Source: Chloroflexota bacterium
Lineage (GTDB): Bacteria > Chloroflexota > UBA6077 > JACCZL01
Length of the DNA: 64,000 bases
NCBI GenBank assembly: GCA_030447245.1
Contig: JAUJPG010000019.1
Location: 38,644-102,643, forward strand
Reading direction: 5' to 3'
Shown here: piece by piece, positions 42,811-51,789 of the stretch
Position numbering within the stretch: position 1 is the first letter of the stretch
How the letters are laid out: each line of letters begins with the position of its first letter
Translations under genes and position numbers: made by a program
Notes under the pieces: generated by a model
What the model saw: the letters and a program-made list of their open reading frames with translations, nothing else
Told to the model about the DNA's origin: nothing
Databases searched by the model: none

Positions 42811-44235
42811 TCACACGGGCTGGCCCGCGTCTCTCGCCCGCAACAGGGAGCGGGCCCGCTGCAGGCCAACCACGAACAGGCTGACTGCCGTCGCCGCGCC
42901 CTGGACGCCCACCAGCGTAATGAGCGGGTCCAGCGGGTAGCGGTACCGGAGCACGGGGCCGACCAGGGCGGCCGGCGCCGCCACGAGCGCCAGCGCCGCC
43001 AGGCTCGGCAGCAGCAGTCGGCGTGGCGCCAGGCCTGTCGTCGACGCGAGCAGGCCGACCAGGAACAGGGTCGGGACGAGCGGACCGTACCGCGCCGGAT
43101 CGTAGAGGCTGAGGAGCGCTTGCGCGCGACCCGCGTCGAGCGGCGGGACCGGCTTGTTCAGGACAGGTTGCGCGCGGCGTTCCCAGTCGACCTCCCTCCA
43201 GTCCAGCCCTTCGCGCCTCACGGCAATCGGGCGGCCCGCCAGGACCTCCCAGAAGAAGCCGACGCTTCCCCGCAGATAGTAGGCGGGACGCTTGCGGATC
43301 GCCTCGATCGCCAGATCGGCCATGATTCGAGACGCTGCGGCCTCGCTCAATCCCAGCTCCTCGCGCATCCGCTGGGTGCTCGAGCCCGGGGGCCGGCGCG
43401 CCGCTTCCTGCTGGACGATCCGCCGGGCCGCTGCCCGGGTCTCATCCTCGACGAGCCCGGGCCGCGTCTCGAAACTGAATCCACCCGGGTCGTTCCTGAC
43501 AACGCGTGCGAGCAGGAAGCGACCGTTACTCGAAATCGCAAACGTGCCGTGGCGTTCGTGGTTCGATGCCATCCAGGGCAGCACGACGGCGGCGGCGGCC
43601 AGGCCGAGCAAGACGACCGAGAGGATCCTCCGCCGCGTCGAGCCGGCGCCCAGCAGGAGCGCGCCGCCCAACAGCGGGGCGAGAACCTGGGCCACCGGGC
43701 GGCAGAGGATGGCCGCGCCGAAGAGCAGCCCCGCGGTAATCGCCCACGGCGGGCTCGAGCCACGCGCCGCCATTGCGACCGCGAGCAGCGTGGCCACGAG
43801 CAGTAGGCCGAACAGCGCCTCGCTCATCACGTAGTGCTCGTAGAGCAGCAGCGGGCCGGAGACGGCCACCAGTAGAGCGGCGAGGAGGGCGACAACTCGC
43901 GTGGCGACCAGGCGCCCGAGGAGGTAGGTCAGCATCCCCGTCGCCGGGCCGAGAAGGAAATGCTGGACGGTGACCAGCACCTGAAGATCCTCGCCGAACA
44001 GCGCCACCACGGCGGCGACGAAGAGGGGATAGCTCGGCGTCCGCCGCAGTCCGAGGTCGAGCGGGAGACCGGCGGCCAGATCGCGCGCCGGAACGTAGTA
44101 TCCTTCGCTGTCCGCATGGATCAGGGGCGGCGCGCTGGTCGCGAATGCGACGCGAACCACCACGGCGAGCGTGGCGATTAGCACCAGGGCAGACCAATCC
44201 GGCCGCTTGGCTATCGTTCCCCGAAGGCCTCTCAT
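42811..44235 (-). CDS. PMT/ArnT-like membrane glycosyltransferase, second short paralogue
   Basis: 474 residues from ATG 44235. It shows the same plan as the gene at 38.6 kb: LIHADSEGYYVPARDLAAGL (acidic first loop), LRRTPSYPLFVAAVVALFGE, LLLYEHYVMSEALFGLLLV, VVLPWMASNHERHGTFAISS and RYRYPLDPLITLVGV at the end. About eleven membrane segments. The start of a longer frame at 44316 has no ribosome site. Probably the product of local duplication. Role inferred: transfer of a polyprenyl-linked sugar on the outer face of the membrane. Confidence 0.82.
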   Translation of the reverse strand: MRGLRGTIAKRPDWSALVLIATLAVVVRVAFATSAPPLIHADSEGYYVPARDLAAGLPLDLGLRRTPSYPLFVAAVVALFGEDLQVLVTVQHFLLGPATGMLTYLLGRLVATRVVALLAALLVAVSGPLLLYEHYVMSEALFGLLLVATLLAVAMAARGSSPPWAITAGLLFGAAILCRPVAQVLAPLLGGALLLGAGSTRRRILSVVLLGLAAAAVVLPWMASNHERHGTFAISSNGRFLLARVVRNDPGGFSFETRPGLVEDETRAAARRIVQQEAARRPPGSSTQRMREELGLSEAAASRIMADLAIEAIRKRPAYYLRGSVGFFWEVLAGRPIAVRREGLDWREVDWERRAQPVLNKPVPPLDAGRAQALLSLYDPARYGPLVPTLFLVGLLASTTGLAPRRLLLPSLAALALVAAPAALVGPVLRYRYPLDPLITLVGVQGAATAVSLFVVGLQRARSLLRARDAGQPV

Positions 44236-44584
44236 CTGCTGCTCACCGGCGCGCTGTACGCTCGCGGGCGGCTGCCGCACCGGACGCGGAGAGAGGTCCC
44301 GCGGAGCCACGCGCAATCACTCGCGCCAATGGAATCTCACCACGACTCTCCCTGCCCAGGCCCTTCCCTGCTCAATCCTTCCAGGTCGGTGTGTGGTGAC
44401 ACTGGTGCATCATCGAGCATGGCAAGCTGGGCATCCCGTGAGTACCCCGGAGAAGCTACCCACAACGCCACCAGTTGCCCCGGCCTGATCGATCTTATCC
44501 CGTCGGGAGCGGGCAACGCGGTGCCGATCGCGCACGCCGGCTGCCTCTACTCCAGATGCTTGCCCCATCGTTGGGCCTTTCGGT
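44236..44584. other. intergenic region between divergent glycosyltransferases
   Basis: 349 bases. It should carry the promoters of the leftward gene at 42.8-44.2 kb and the rightward one at 44.6 kb. No gene, clear promoter or hairpin is seen; the DNA is somewhat less GC-rich than its neighbours. Confidence 0.35.
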
Positions 44585-46152
44585 ATGGTCGGTGACTGCG
44601 AGGCGTCGTCAGTGACTTCCGGACAGCAACCATCCGCGGCAATTCGCCCAGCGTGGAGGAGTGTCACCACGCACCCGGACCTCCTGGCGGCGCTGCTTGT
44701 CGCAGTCGTCGCGACGGGATTACGTATCGCCTTTTTCCCCGGCGCACCGCTCTTTCTCCACGGGGATACCTACCAGTACTATCGCCCGGCCGCAGACCTC
44801 GTCGCCGGCGGAACGTTCGATCTGCCGCTCAAGCGACCGCCGCTCTATCCGGCGTTCATGGCTCTTGTTTCGGTGGTCACGGGCGGCAACCCGGCCCACG
44901 TCGTCGCGGCGCAGCATGCGCTGGGCGTCGGCACGGCACTGCTCGCCTTCGGTATCGGCCGACTCACGGTCGGCCGCGCGGTGGGTGTGCTCGCTGGGCT
45001 CGCATCGGCAGTTGCCAGTGGGATGCTGGTGTACGAGCATTACCTCTTGAGCGAGGCGCTGTTTGCCTTCCTGCTGCCGCTTGGAGTGTTCCTCTACGTC
45101 GTCGGTCTGCGTCGTGGCGGGCGGTGGTGGTACGCCGGCTCCGGCCTCGTCGTGGCCCTGGCCACGCTGACCCGGGTCCATGCCCAGGTTCTCATTCTCG
45201 TCGCGCCGGTCGTCACCCTGGTCTGCTGTCGGGGCTGGCGGCAGGAGCTGCGCGGCACGCTCGTCGCGACGTTCGTTGCCGGGGCCGTGTTGCTGCCCTG
45301 GATGGCCCGCAACCAGGCGGTTCACGGAGAGTTTACGGTCGCCGGGCGGGCTGGTCAGTCGCTGGTCTATCGGACGCTGGTCCACAACCCGCGCATTCGT
45401 CTTTTATGACCGCGAGAGCCCACCGCTGGATCAGGATGACAACCTTGAACGGGCGCGGAAGTATATCCAGCGCCAGGCCGACGAGAAGGCGCGGAATCCC
45501 TCGGCGAACGTCCTTGGAATCACGATCCACGCCTGGCTGATGAAGGAGCTGGAGATCGGCGAAGGCGAGGCGAATCAGGCTCATGCAGCGGGTCGCCCTG
45601 GACGCGATCCGCGATCGACCGCTGAGCTATGTCGGGATTGTGATGCGAGACGCAGGCCGCATCTTTCTGGCCGAGCCCGAGTCGTTCGCCCGGCACTGGC
45701 GGGCGCACCAGGACCTGCTTCGCGATCGAGACAACCCACCGCCGAGGCAGTTGCGCCCGTTCGTCGGTCCGCCGAGCCCGGCCCAGGAGCAAGCATTCCC
45801 GTTCACCGAGCGCGTCGCCAACCTGTACCAGTCGACGTGGCTCGGGCCGATCGTCCCGCTGCTGGCCCTGGTCGGCTTGCTCGCGGCGCTGCGCACGCCG
45901 GCCTGGCGCCCCGCGCTCGCGGCGCTGGCGGTCGTCTTCTTGCACGCGGCCAGCCTTGCCGCTATCGGCCTGTCCGAGCGGTACCGTCAGCCGACCGAGC
46001 CACTAGTGCACGTGATGGCGTTTGGGGGTTTACTTGTCCTGGTCCGGGCGGCGCATGCCTGGTTCACTGGCCGCCGGCCCTTCCGCTGGTGCGCAGTGAA
46101 GCCGCTTCTTGGGACCGACCCGCCGGGGCCGGGGTTCCGCGCGCTGGAGTGA
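44585..46152 (+). pseudogene. PMT/ArnT-like membrane glycosyltransferase, two frameshifts
   Basis: Third short PMT paralogue. The first 275 codons from ATG 44585 are intact (FPGAPLFLHGDTYQYYRPAA, LPLKRPPLYPAFMALVSVV, GMLVYEHYLLSEALFAFLLP, LLPWMARNQAVHGEFTVAG). Near 45395 the frame shifts by one and continues FVFYDRESPPLDQDDNLERA, NVLGITIHAWLMKELEIGEG, and near 45580 it shifts again to MQRVALDAIRDRPLSYVGIV and RVANLYQSTWLGPIVPLLAL. Both shifts go in the same direction. Without them the protein would be about 520 residues. Whether the gene is dead or mis-sequenced cannot be decided here. Confidence 0.78.
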
Positions 46153-46174
46153 TCTCCGTAGCCCGCGCCGGGCG

Positions 46175-47677
46175 TTACGGTAGGTGCGGGGGCTCCTGTC
46201 CGGGCGGCGTCGAGCGCAGGGTGTGGAGGTGGGCCGTGAGACGGGATCGCTCGGCCGCGTGCTCCTGGGCACTGGCAAGGTTGCGAAGCTCGTAGGGGTC
46301 CGAGGACAGGTGGTACAGCTCGTCGTCCCCGCCGAGATCGACCAGCTTCGGTCCGCCGTACGCAAGGCCACGAACTGCTTTCCTCCCTACCGCTCCATGC
46401 CTCGAGCACGAGCGCGTCGCGCCAAGGCGTGGTGGGAATCTGGAGCAGGGGCACCAGGCTGCGACCGTCGACCGGCATGCCGGGCCGACGCCCATGATGT
46501 CGGCGATCGTCGGGGCGAGGTCGATGTTGGCGACGAGGTGCTCATCGGTGCGGGCCGCGCCGGGCACGGCGCCGGGCGGCGGGATGACGACAAGGGGGAC
46601 GCGGGCGCACTCTTCGTATGCGCAGGACTTGCCGGGGTCCAACCGATGCTCGCCGAGTAGGAGGCCATTGTCCGAGGTGAAGATGAACCAGGTGCGGTCC
46701 AGGCGGCCGTCGGCGCGCAGCGCGTCGGCGAGGGCTCCGATCTCGCGGTCCAGGCCCACGAGCGACTCGAGCTGGCGGCGGCGTAGGTTCTCGATCTCGT
46801 CGAGCTCGTTCTTGCGCAGTCGCCCGTTCTCGCGAACCCAGGCCGGCTTGTCGCCGACGTCCTCCTCGTCGTAGGACGGCGGGAGGGGCAGTTCGCGATC
46901 CTTGAAGATGCCGAGGTCGAGTGGATCGGGGGTCGCCGGCGAGTGCGGGGTACGCGGCGCGAGGTAGAGCCAGAACGGCGTGACCGGCTCTTCGGCGACG
47001 AAACGACGCGCGGCCTGGCCGAGCACGCGCGTCGAGTACGACTCGGGCTTGCCGTCGAAGTAGCGCTTCTCCCCCTGGTCCGAGACACGGAAGTTGAAGT
47101 AGTTGCCGTTCCGCTCGGAGTACTGCCAGAGCGCGAACCAGGAGCTCCAGCCCGGTGGGGTCTCTTCCTGGTCGTAGCCGTTCAGGTAGCGGCCGACGAG
47201 CCCAGTGCGGATGCCAGCATCGCGCAGCCACGTCGCCAGCGTCGATCGGTCGTCGAACGCTTCGACGCCACCCTGGGGCGGATCGTTCTTGAGGACGCCG
47301 TGATGATGGGCATAGAGGCCGGTCAGGATCGTGGCCCGACTCGGGCAGCAGAGGGGAGTCGTGACGAAGTTGCGCTCGAACGTGACGCCTCGCTCGGCGG
47401 CCAGCCCGAGCAGCGAGGACATGACCCAGAGGCCATCGAACCGCATGTCGTCGGCAACGATCAGGACGACGTTCGAGCGAGTATCGGTGACGACCTCAGG
47501 TGGCGCAACCGGGCGAGGTGGCATGGTGGCTGTGGCCGACGTGGCGCTATCCCTGGGCCGTTGAGCCGCCGGTTGCGAGCCTTCATCGGGCCCCGTACCC
47601 ACCGCGGTGCAGCCCATCACGAGGAGCATCAACGTCCTCACGGCGAATGCCCGGACAAGCGTGGGATAACGGCGCAT
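46175..47677 (-). CDS. sulfatase-family lipoprotein, with a locally scrambled segment
   Basis: 500 residues from ATG 47677. A lipobox LVMGC (Cys23) follows a basic, hydrophobic signal, so it is probably an exported lipoprotein. VVLIVADDMRFDGLWVMSSL gives the metal aspartates and LCCPSRATILTGLYAHHHG the C-x-P-S-R site where Cys111 becomes formylglycine. FIFTSDNGLLLGEHRLDPGK completes the fold. Such enzymes cleave sulfate esters, often of polysaccharides. Between about 46480 and 46400 the frame leaves the family and returns: the native reading (MPVDGRSLVPLLQIPTTPWR) is in another frame, i.e. two compensating indels. A sulfatase-maturing enzyme is not in the window. Confidence 0.85.
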   Translation of the reverse strand: MRRYPTLVRAFAVRTLMLLVMGCTAVGTGPDEGSQPAAQRPRDSATSATATMPPRPVAPPEVVTDTRSNVVLIVADDMRFDGLWVMSSLLGLAAERGVTFERNFVTTPLCCPSRATILTGLYAHHHGVLKNDPPQGGVEAFDDRSTLATWLRDAGIRTGLVGRYLNGYDQEETPPGWSSWFALWQYSERNGNYFNFRVSDQGEKRYFDGKPESYSTRVLGQAARRFVAEEPVTPFWLYLAPRTPHSPATPDPLDLGIFKDRELPLPPSYDEEDVGDKPAWVRENGRLRKNELDEIENLRRRQLESLVGLDREIGALADALRADGRLDRTWFIFTSDNGLLLGEHRLDPGKSCAYEECARVPLVVIPPPGAVPGAARTDEHLVANIDLAPTIADIMGVGPACRSTVAAWCPCSRFPPRLGATRSCSRHGAVGRKAVRGLAYGGPKLVDLGGDDELYHLSSDPYELRNLASAQEHAAERSRLTAHLHTLRSTPPGQEPPHLP

Positions 47678-48129
47678 TCAGACCGCGCGCAGTTGATTGT
47701 GGGACAAAGCACGTCGCTCCTGGGGCACGGCAGCGGTAAGTAGGCAGGGCGTCAGCGTCTCCGGAAGATGCTGTCTGAGCATGCGGCGGAAGGACCTCCG
47801 GGTTCGGGAGTGCCCCCCGCGAGTGTGTACGTGAGGGGCTCTCAACGAGGGCGGCCAGCGCCCGAATCTCATCGGAGTTGCTCAGACCTAGACCAAGAGG
47901 ACCAGGACGCAAGCCGACGAGATGAGGATGACAGTATCGGGCCTGCTGCGCAAGGCGGAGATCTTCGGCCATCACACGTCTCACCCGAATGCTTGGTAAG
48001 CGACCATGGCCGACGCCGATCCGGAAAGGTAGGACGCTACTATGTAGTGCCGCGCTTGATGCTCCACGCTGTTGATCCTCCGTGCGCTTGAGAGTGGCCT
48101 GGACGCTGGACTCGGAGGTTGGAGGCACC
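47678..48129. other. intergenic region between divergent sulfatase and D-threonine-aldolase-like genes
   Basis: 452 bases with no supported gene. Leftward open frames under it are long by GC bias only. Promoters for both flanking genes must lie here; no good consensus or repeat was recognised. Confidence 0.35.
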
Positions 48130-49284
48130 GTGCACCTGGACGATCTGGAGACGCCCGTGCTCACCGTCGACCTCGACGTCGTCGAGCAGAACGTCGCTCG
48201 GATGGCCGCCCATGCTCAGCGCCAGGGCGTTGCGCTGCGCCCGCACGCCAAGACTCACAAGACGTCCGAGATCGCCGCGCTTCAGCTCGGCGCGGGCGCG
48301 GTCGGCCTGACCGTGGCCAAGGTCGGCGAGCTCGAAGCGCTGCTCTCCGACGAGCTCCGAGACGTCCTCGTCGCGTTCCCGATTATCGGCGCTCGCCCAC
48401 TCAGCCGTCTCCTCGCCCGGGCCGATCGTGTGCGGATCAGCGTCGGGCTGGACCATCCGGTGGCTGCCCGCGAGCTGAGCGACGCGGCGGCCGCGGCCGG
48501 GCGGACGGTCGGGGTGCTGGTCGAGGTGGACACCGGCGGACAGCGCTGCGGGGTGCTGCCAGGCAGACCGACCGTCGAGCTGGCGCGCGCCGTCGCCGGC
48601 CTGCCTGGCCTGGAGCTGCGCGGGATCATGACCCATGAGGGCCAGGCGTATGCGGCGCGCAACCGCGACGAGCTCCGCGCCGTCAGCCTTGCCGCGGGAC
48701 ACGCAATGGTGGACACGGCCCGCGAGATGCGCCAGGCTGGACTCGACGCGGCGGTCATCTCCGTCGGCTCGACGCCGTCGGCCCACGACATCGCCGAGGT
48801 GAACGGGATCACCGAGATTCGGCCCGGCACGTACGTCTTCCAGGATTACAACCAGGTGCGGCTCGGTGTCGCCGAGGTACGGGACTGCGCGGCGACCGTC
48901 CTGGCGACGGTGATCTCCCGCCCCGCTCCGAATCGAGCCGTGATCGACGCCGGCACCAAGGCAGTCGGCGCGGATCGGCACATGATCCTGGCCGAGCCAA
49001 CCGTCTTCGGGCTGATCAAGGGGCACCCCGGTTGGTTATTCGTGCGGGCCAGCGAGGAGCATGGGGTGCTGCTACGCACTCACGATCTCGATAGGTGGAA
49101 TCGCGAGGAGGTCAGCGGAGACGTTCAGGGCGACGGAGGTGGAGACCTCCACGTGGGCCAACGGGTCGAGGTCGTCCCGAACCACATCTGCCCGGTCGTC
49201 AACCTGTACGACGAACTCGCCGTCCACCGCGGCGGCGCCTTCAGCGGGTTCCAGTCGGTCGCCGCGCGCGGCAAGTCGCGCTGA
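48130..49284 (+). CDS. D-threonine aldolase-like PLP enzyme (DSD1/alanine-racemase fold)
   Basis: 384 residues from GTG 48130, with GGAGG 4 bases upstream; frame-open sequence before it is not conserved. Alanine-racemase-like barrel: DDLETPVLTVDLDVVEQNVA, then LRPHAKTHKTSEIAALQLGA with the PLP lysine, VLVEVDTGGQRCGV, and IRPGTYVFQDYNQVRLGV. The C-terminal VVPNHICPVVNLYDELAVH provides the His-x-Cys metal site of D-threonine aldolase and D-serine dehydratase. The enzyme should cleave D-threonine-type 3-hydroxy amino acids to glycine and aldehyde, or dehydrate a D-hydroxy amino acid. It is separated from the FMN enzyme gene by 414 bases on the same strand. Confidence 0.85.
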   Translation: MHLDDLETPVLTVDLDVVEQNVARMAAHAQRQGVALRPHAKTHKTSEIAALQLGAGAVGLTVAKVGELEALLSDELRDVLVAFPIIGARPLSRLLARADRVRISVGLDHPVAARELSDAAAAAGRTVGVLVEVDTGGQRCGVLPGRPTVELARAVAGLPGLELRGIMTHEGQAYAARNRDELRAVSLAAGHAMVDTAREMRQAGLDAAVISVGSTPSAHDIAEVNGITEIRPGTYVFQDYNQVRLGVAEVRDCAATVLATVISRPAPNRAVIDAGTKAVGADRHMILAEPTVFGLIKGHPGWLFVRASEEHGVLLRTHDLDRWNREEVSGDVQGDGGGDLHVGQRVEVVPNHICPVVNLYDELAVHRGGAFSGFQSVAARGKSR

Positions 49285-49698
49285 ACGAGCCGGAAGGGGT
49301 GCGCTCTTTCGCCTGTGTACTGTCTCCTGTGGCCGGACGACTGCTCGCGCCGAGTCCGCGCGGGAAGCCGGAGGTGTCAAGGCAGCCCGGGTTGCACGCC
49401 ACCTCGAACAGCGACCCTTCGGGACCCTCGTCAGTCCGCTGGACGTCCCACTTCTGACGTGGGCCTCCGCGCCTGGCTCGTTACTCTCGCGCCCCCCTCG
49501 CTGTCCTCCCTACGCACCGCGCCAGATCCATCACGAGCCGTGCCGTCTCAAACACGACACTACGGGTCGCTTCCGCTGGATCTGACGATCAGCTAAGCTT
49601 CGCCGGCGACGGCGACGCTTTGGCCCACCCGCGCTGGCAGAACCTTTGCGAACGACGGCGCCGCCTCGACCGTGCCGCTCGGAATGGGAGGACACCTC
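49285..49698. other. intergenic region upstream of the FMN 2-hydroxyacid enzyme gene
   Basis: 414 bases with no gene. It has a stretch of lower coding character, a short stem (CCCAC/GTGGG near 49448-49465) and CGCACCGCGCC near 49514. I looked for a T-box or riboswitch here; the pieces do not add up to a known class. Confidence 0.3.
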
Positions 49699-50859
49699 GT
49701 GGCGACGCCAATCAACATCGACGACCTGCGCGCGCGGGCGCGGCGGCGCCTACCGCGCGCCGTCTTCGACTTCGTCGACGGCGGAGCGGAGGATGAGACG
49801 ACGCTGCGCGCAAACCGCTCGGGCTTCGGGCAGGTCAGCTTCCGTCCGCGCGTGCTGGTCGACGTGTCCGGGCGCGACCAGTCCACCACGGTCCTCGGCG
49901 AGCCGCTCAAGTCGCCGCTGATCCTGGCGCCAACCGGGATGGCCGGCCTGCTCTGGCCGTCCGGCGAGATCGCTGCCGCGCGGGCCGCCGGGCGGACTGG
50001 CGCCCTCTTCACGCTCAGCACGATGTCGGCCTGCACGATCGAGGAGGTCGCCGCGGCGGCTAGTGGGCCGCTCTGGTTCCAGTTGTACGTCTGGCGGGAC
50101 CGCGAAGTGACGCGCGAGCTGGTCCAGCGGGCGCGGGCGGCCGGCTACAAGGCGCTCTGCCTGACCGTCGACGTGCCAGTCATTGGCCAGCGCGAGCGCG
50201 ACCTGCGTCAGGGATTCACGATCCCGCCACGGGTTACCGTGATGAACGTGGTGGACACGCTGCGGCGAGTGAGCTGGCTTCGTCGCGTCCTGCTCGGCCC
50301 ACGGCTCACGTTCAAGAACTTCGTCAACCATCCAGGCACTGGCGGCGACGACCTGATCCGCCTGGCCGAGTTTGCCAACAAGCAGTTCGACCCGTCGGTG
50401 ACCTGGGCTGATCTGGACTGGTTTCGCTCGATCTGGTCGGGCCCGCTCGCGCTCAAGGGCGTCATGGCCGCCGAGGACGCCCTCCGCGCGACCGACGCGG
50501 GGGTCGAGGCAATCGTCGTCTCGAACCACGGCGGCCGCCAACTGGACGGGCTACCCGCACCGATCGAGATCCTCCCGGAGATCGCCGACGCGGTTGACGG
50601 GCGGGCCGAGATCATCCTGGACGGTGGCGTCCGTCGCGGCGGCGACGTGGTCAAGGCGGTGGCGATGGGGGCGCGGGCGTGCATGATCGGCCGCCCGTTC
50701 CTGTATGGGCTGGCCGCGAACGGTCAGGCTGGCGTCGAGCGGGCGGTGAACATCCTGGAGCAGGAGATCGACCGCACGCTCGCCTTGATCGGCCGCCCGC
50801 GCCTGGCCGACGTCGACCGCTCGGCCATTCGCTCGGCCGGCGCCTTCGCGGCAGGCTGA
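49699..50859 (+). CDS. FMN-dependent alpha-hydroxy acid oxidase/dehydrogenase (lactate-type)
   Basis: 386 residues from GTG 49699, 7 bases after GGGAGG; GTG 49672 and ATG 49684 upstream have poorer sites. TIM-barrel flavoenzyme with the full active-site set: Lys253 (LALKGVMAAED), His277 and Arg280 in VVSNHGGRQLDGLPAP, LTVDVPVIGQRERDLRQGF, and ILDGGVRRGGDVVKA for the FMN phosphate. These oxidise L-2-hydroxy acids such as L-lactate or glycolate to the keto acid, passing electrons to O2 or the respiratory chain. There is no membrane-anchor segment, so a soluble lactate oxidase or monooxygenase is as likely as a quinone-linked LldD. Confidence 0.9.
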   Translation: MATPINIDDLRARARRRLPRAVFDFVDGGAEDETTLRANRSGFGQVSFRPRVLVDVSGRDQSTTVLGEPLKSPLILAPTGMAGLLWPSGEIAAARAAGRTGALFTLSTMSACTIEEVAAAASGPLWFQLYVWRDREVTRELVQRARAAGYKALCLTVDVPVIGQRERDLRQGFTIPPRVTVMNVVDTLRRVSWLRRVLLGPRLTFKNFVNHPGTGGDDLIRLAEFANKQFDPSVTWADLDWFRSIWSGPLALKGVMAAEDALRATDAGVEAIVVSNHGGRQLDGLPAPIEILPEIADAVDGRAEIILDGGVRRGGDVVKAVAMGARACMIGRPFLYGLAANGQAGVERAVNILEQEIDRTLALIGRPRLADVDRSAIRSAGAFAAG

Positions 50860-50874
50860 ACACGCGCGTAGCCG

Positions 50875-51789
50875 TTACAGGGCGAGGCTGCTCGGCCAGC
50901 GTTCGACACGCTCGCGCAGCACCGCCCGCGCGTTACCCCCGACGCGGCGGACGGCGAAATGGAGCACGCCGGGCGAGATCTGGCGATTCCAGCGGGCCGC
51001 GGCGTAGAGCGCGCTGGCCGCGAGGGCGGCGGCGAAGCGCAGCCTGCGGCGGCGCGAGATGCCGCGGGCATCGGCGAGCTCGTGGGCATAATTGAACAGC
51101 CATTGGTCCGGCACGCGGCCGAGCTTGGCTCGCAGCATGTCGTTGACCTCGCGGTGCAGCGCCAGTCGAGCCCCAACGGTAACCGCCGCTCCATGCAGAC
51201 GGTAGCTGGCCTGCAGCCGCGGCAAGTAGGCAAAGCGAGCGCCGCCGAGGGCCAGCCGCAACCAGTACTCGTAGTCCGAGCAGTAGCGCAGCCGCTCGTC
51301 CAGCAAGCCATAACGCTCGACAACCCGTCGGCGGAAGAACGCCGTCGGTTGGGCGATGTAGCACGCGTCGAAGAAGCGCTCGAGGTTCCACGGCTCGGTG
51401 TGGTACGGCTCCAGCGGTCGATCGTCCGCGTCGACGTAGCGGGCGTTTCCGTACACGACGTCGACCTCGGGGTGGGCCGCCAGGAAGTCACGCGCTGAGC
51501 GGATGGCGCCTGGCTCCCAGACGTCGTCCGAGTTGAGCCAGCCGATCACGTCGCCGGTCGTCGCGCGCAGCCCCTTGTTGACGGCATGGGCCTGGCCGCG
51601 ATCCGGCTCGGATGCCCAGCGCAAGCAGTGCTCGTAGCGCCGCAAGACGTCGAGCGTCTCATCTCGGCTACCGCCGTCCACGACGACGTACTCTAGCTCG
51701 GCGACACCCTGGGAGAGGACGCTGCGGACCGTCCGCTCGACGTACGCTCCCTGGTTGAACGAGGGGGTGATCGCGCAGACGGTCAGCAT
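50875..51789 (-). CDS. family 2 glycosyltransferase
   Basis: 304 residues. GT-A fold: VCAITPSFNQGAYVERTVRS start, VVVDGGSRDETLDVLRRYEH, SEPDRGQAHAVNKGLRAT, then the DXD-like IGWLNSDDVWEPGAIRS, and a catalytic-side AQPTAFFRRRVVERYGLLDE followed by DYEYWLRLALGGARFAYLP. It transfers a nucleotide-activated sugar to a surface glycan in the cytoplasm. Its start overlaps the end of the GT4 gene by 7 bases, so the two are co-translated. Acceptor and donor are unknown. Confidence 0.9.
   Translation of the reverse strand: MLTVCAITPSFNQGAYVERTVRSVLSQGVAELEYVVVDGGSRDETLDVLRRYEHCLRWASEPDRGQAHAVNKGLRATTGDVIGWLNSDDVWEPGAIRSARDFLAAHPEVDVVYGNARYVDADDRPLEPYHTEPWNLERFFDACYIAQPTAFFRRRVVERYGLLDERLRYCSDYEYWLRLALGGARFAYLPRLQASYRLHGAAVTVGARLALHREVNDMLRAKLGRVPDQWLFNYAHELADARGISRRRRLRFAAALAASALYAAARWNRQISPGVLHFAVRRVGGNARAVLRERVERWPSSLAL

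Noticed and set aside
47583..48164. 193-codon leftward ORF over the sulfatase/aldolase intergenic region
   Set aside because: Composition is that of non-coding GC-rich DNA, with no domain and overlap with the signal sequence of the sulfatase.
49285..49698. T-box or riboswitch-like leader before the FMN enzyme
   Set aside because: A CACCGCG piece and a short stem are present, but not the ordered T-box core or a specifier loop.
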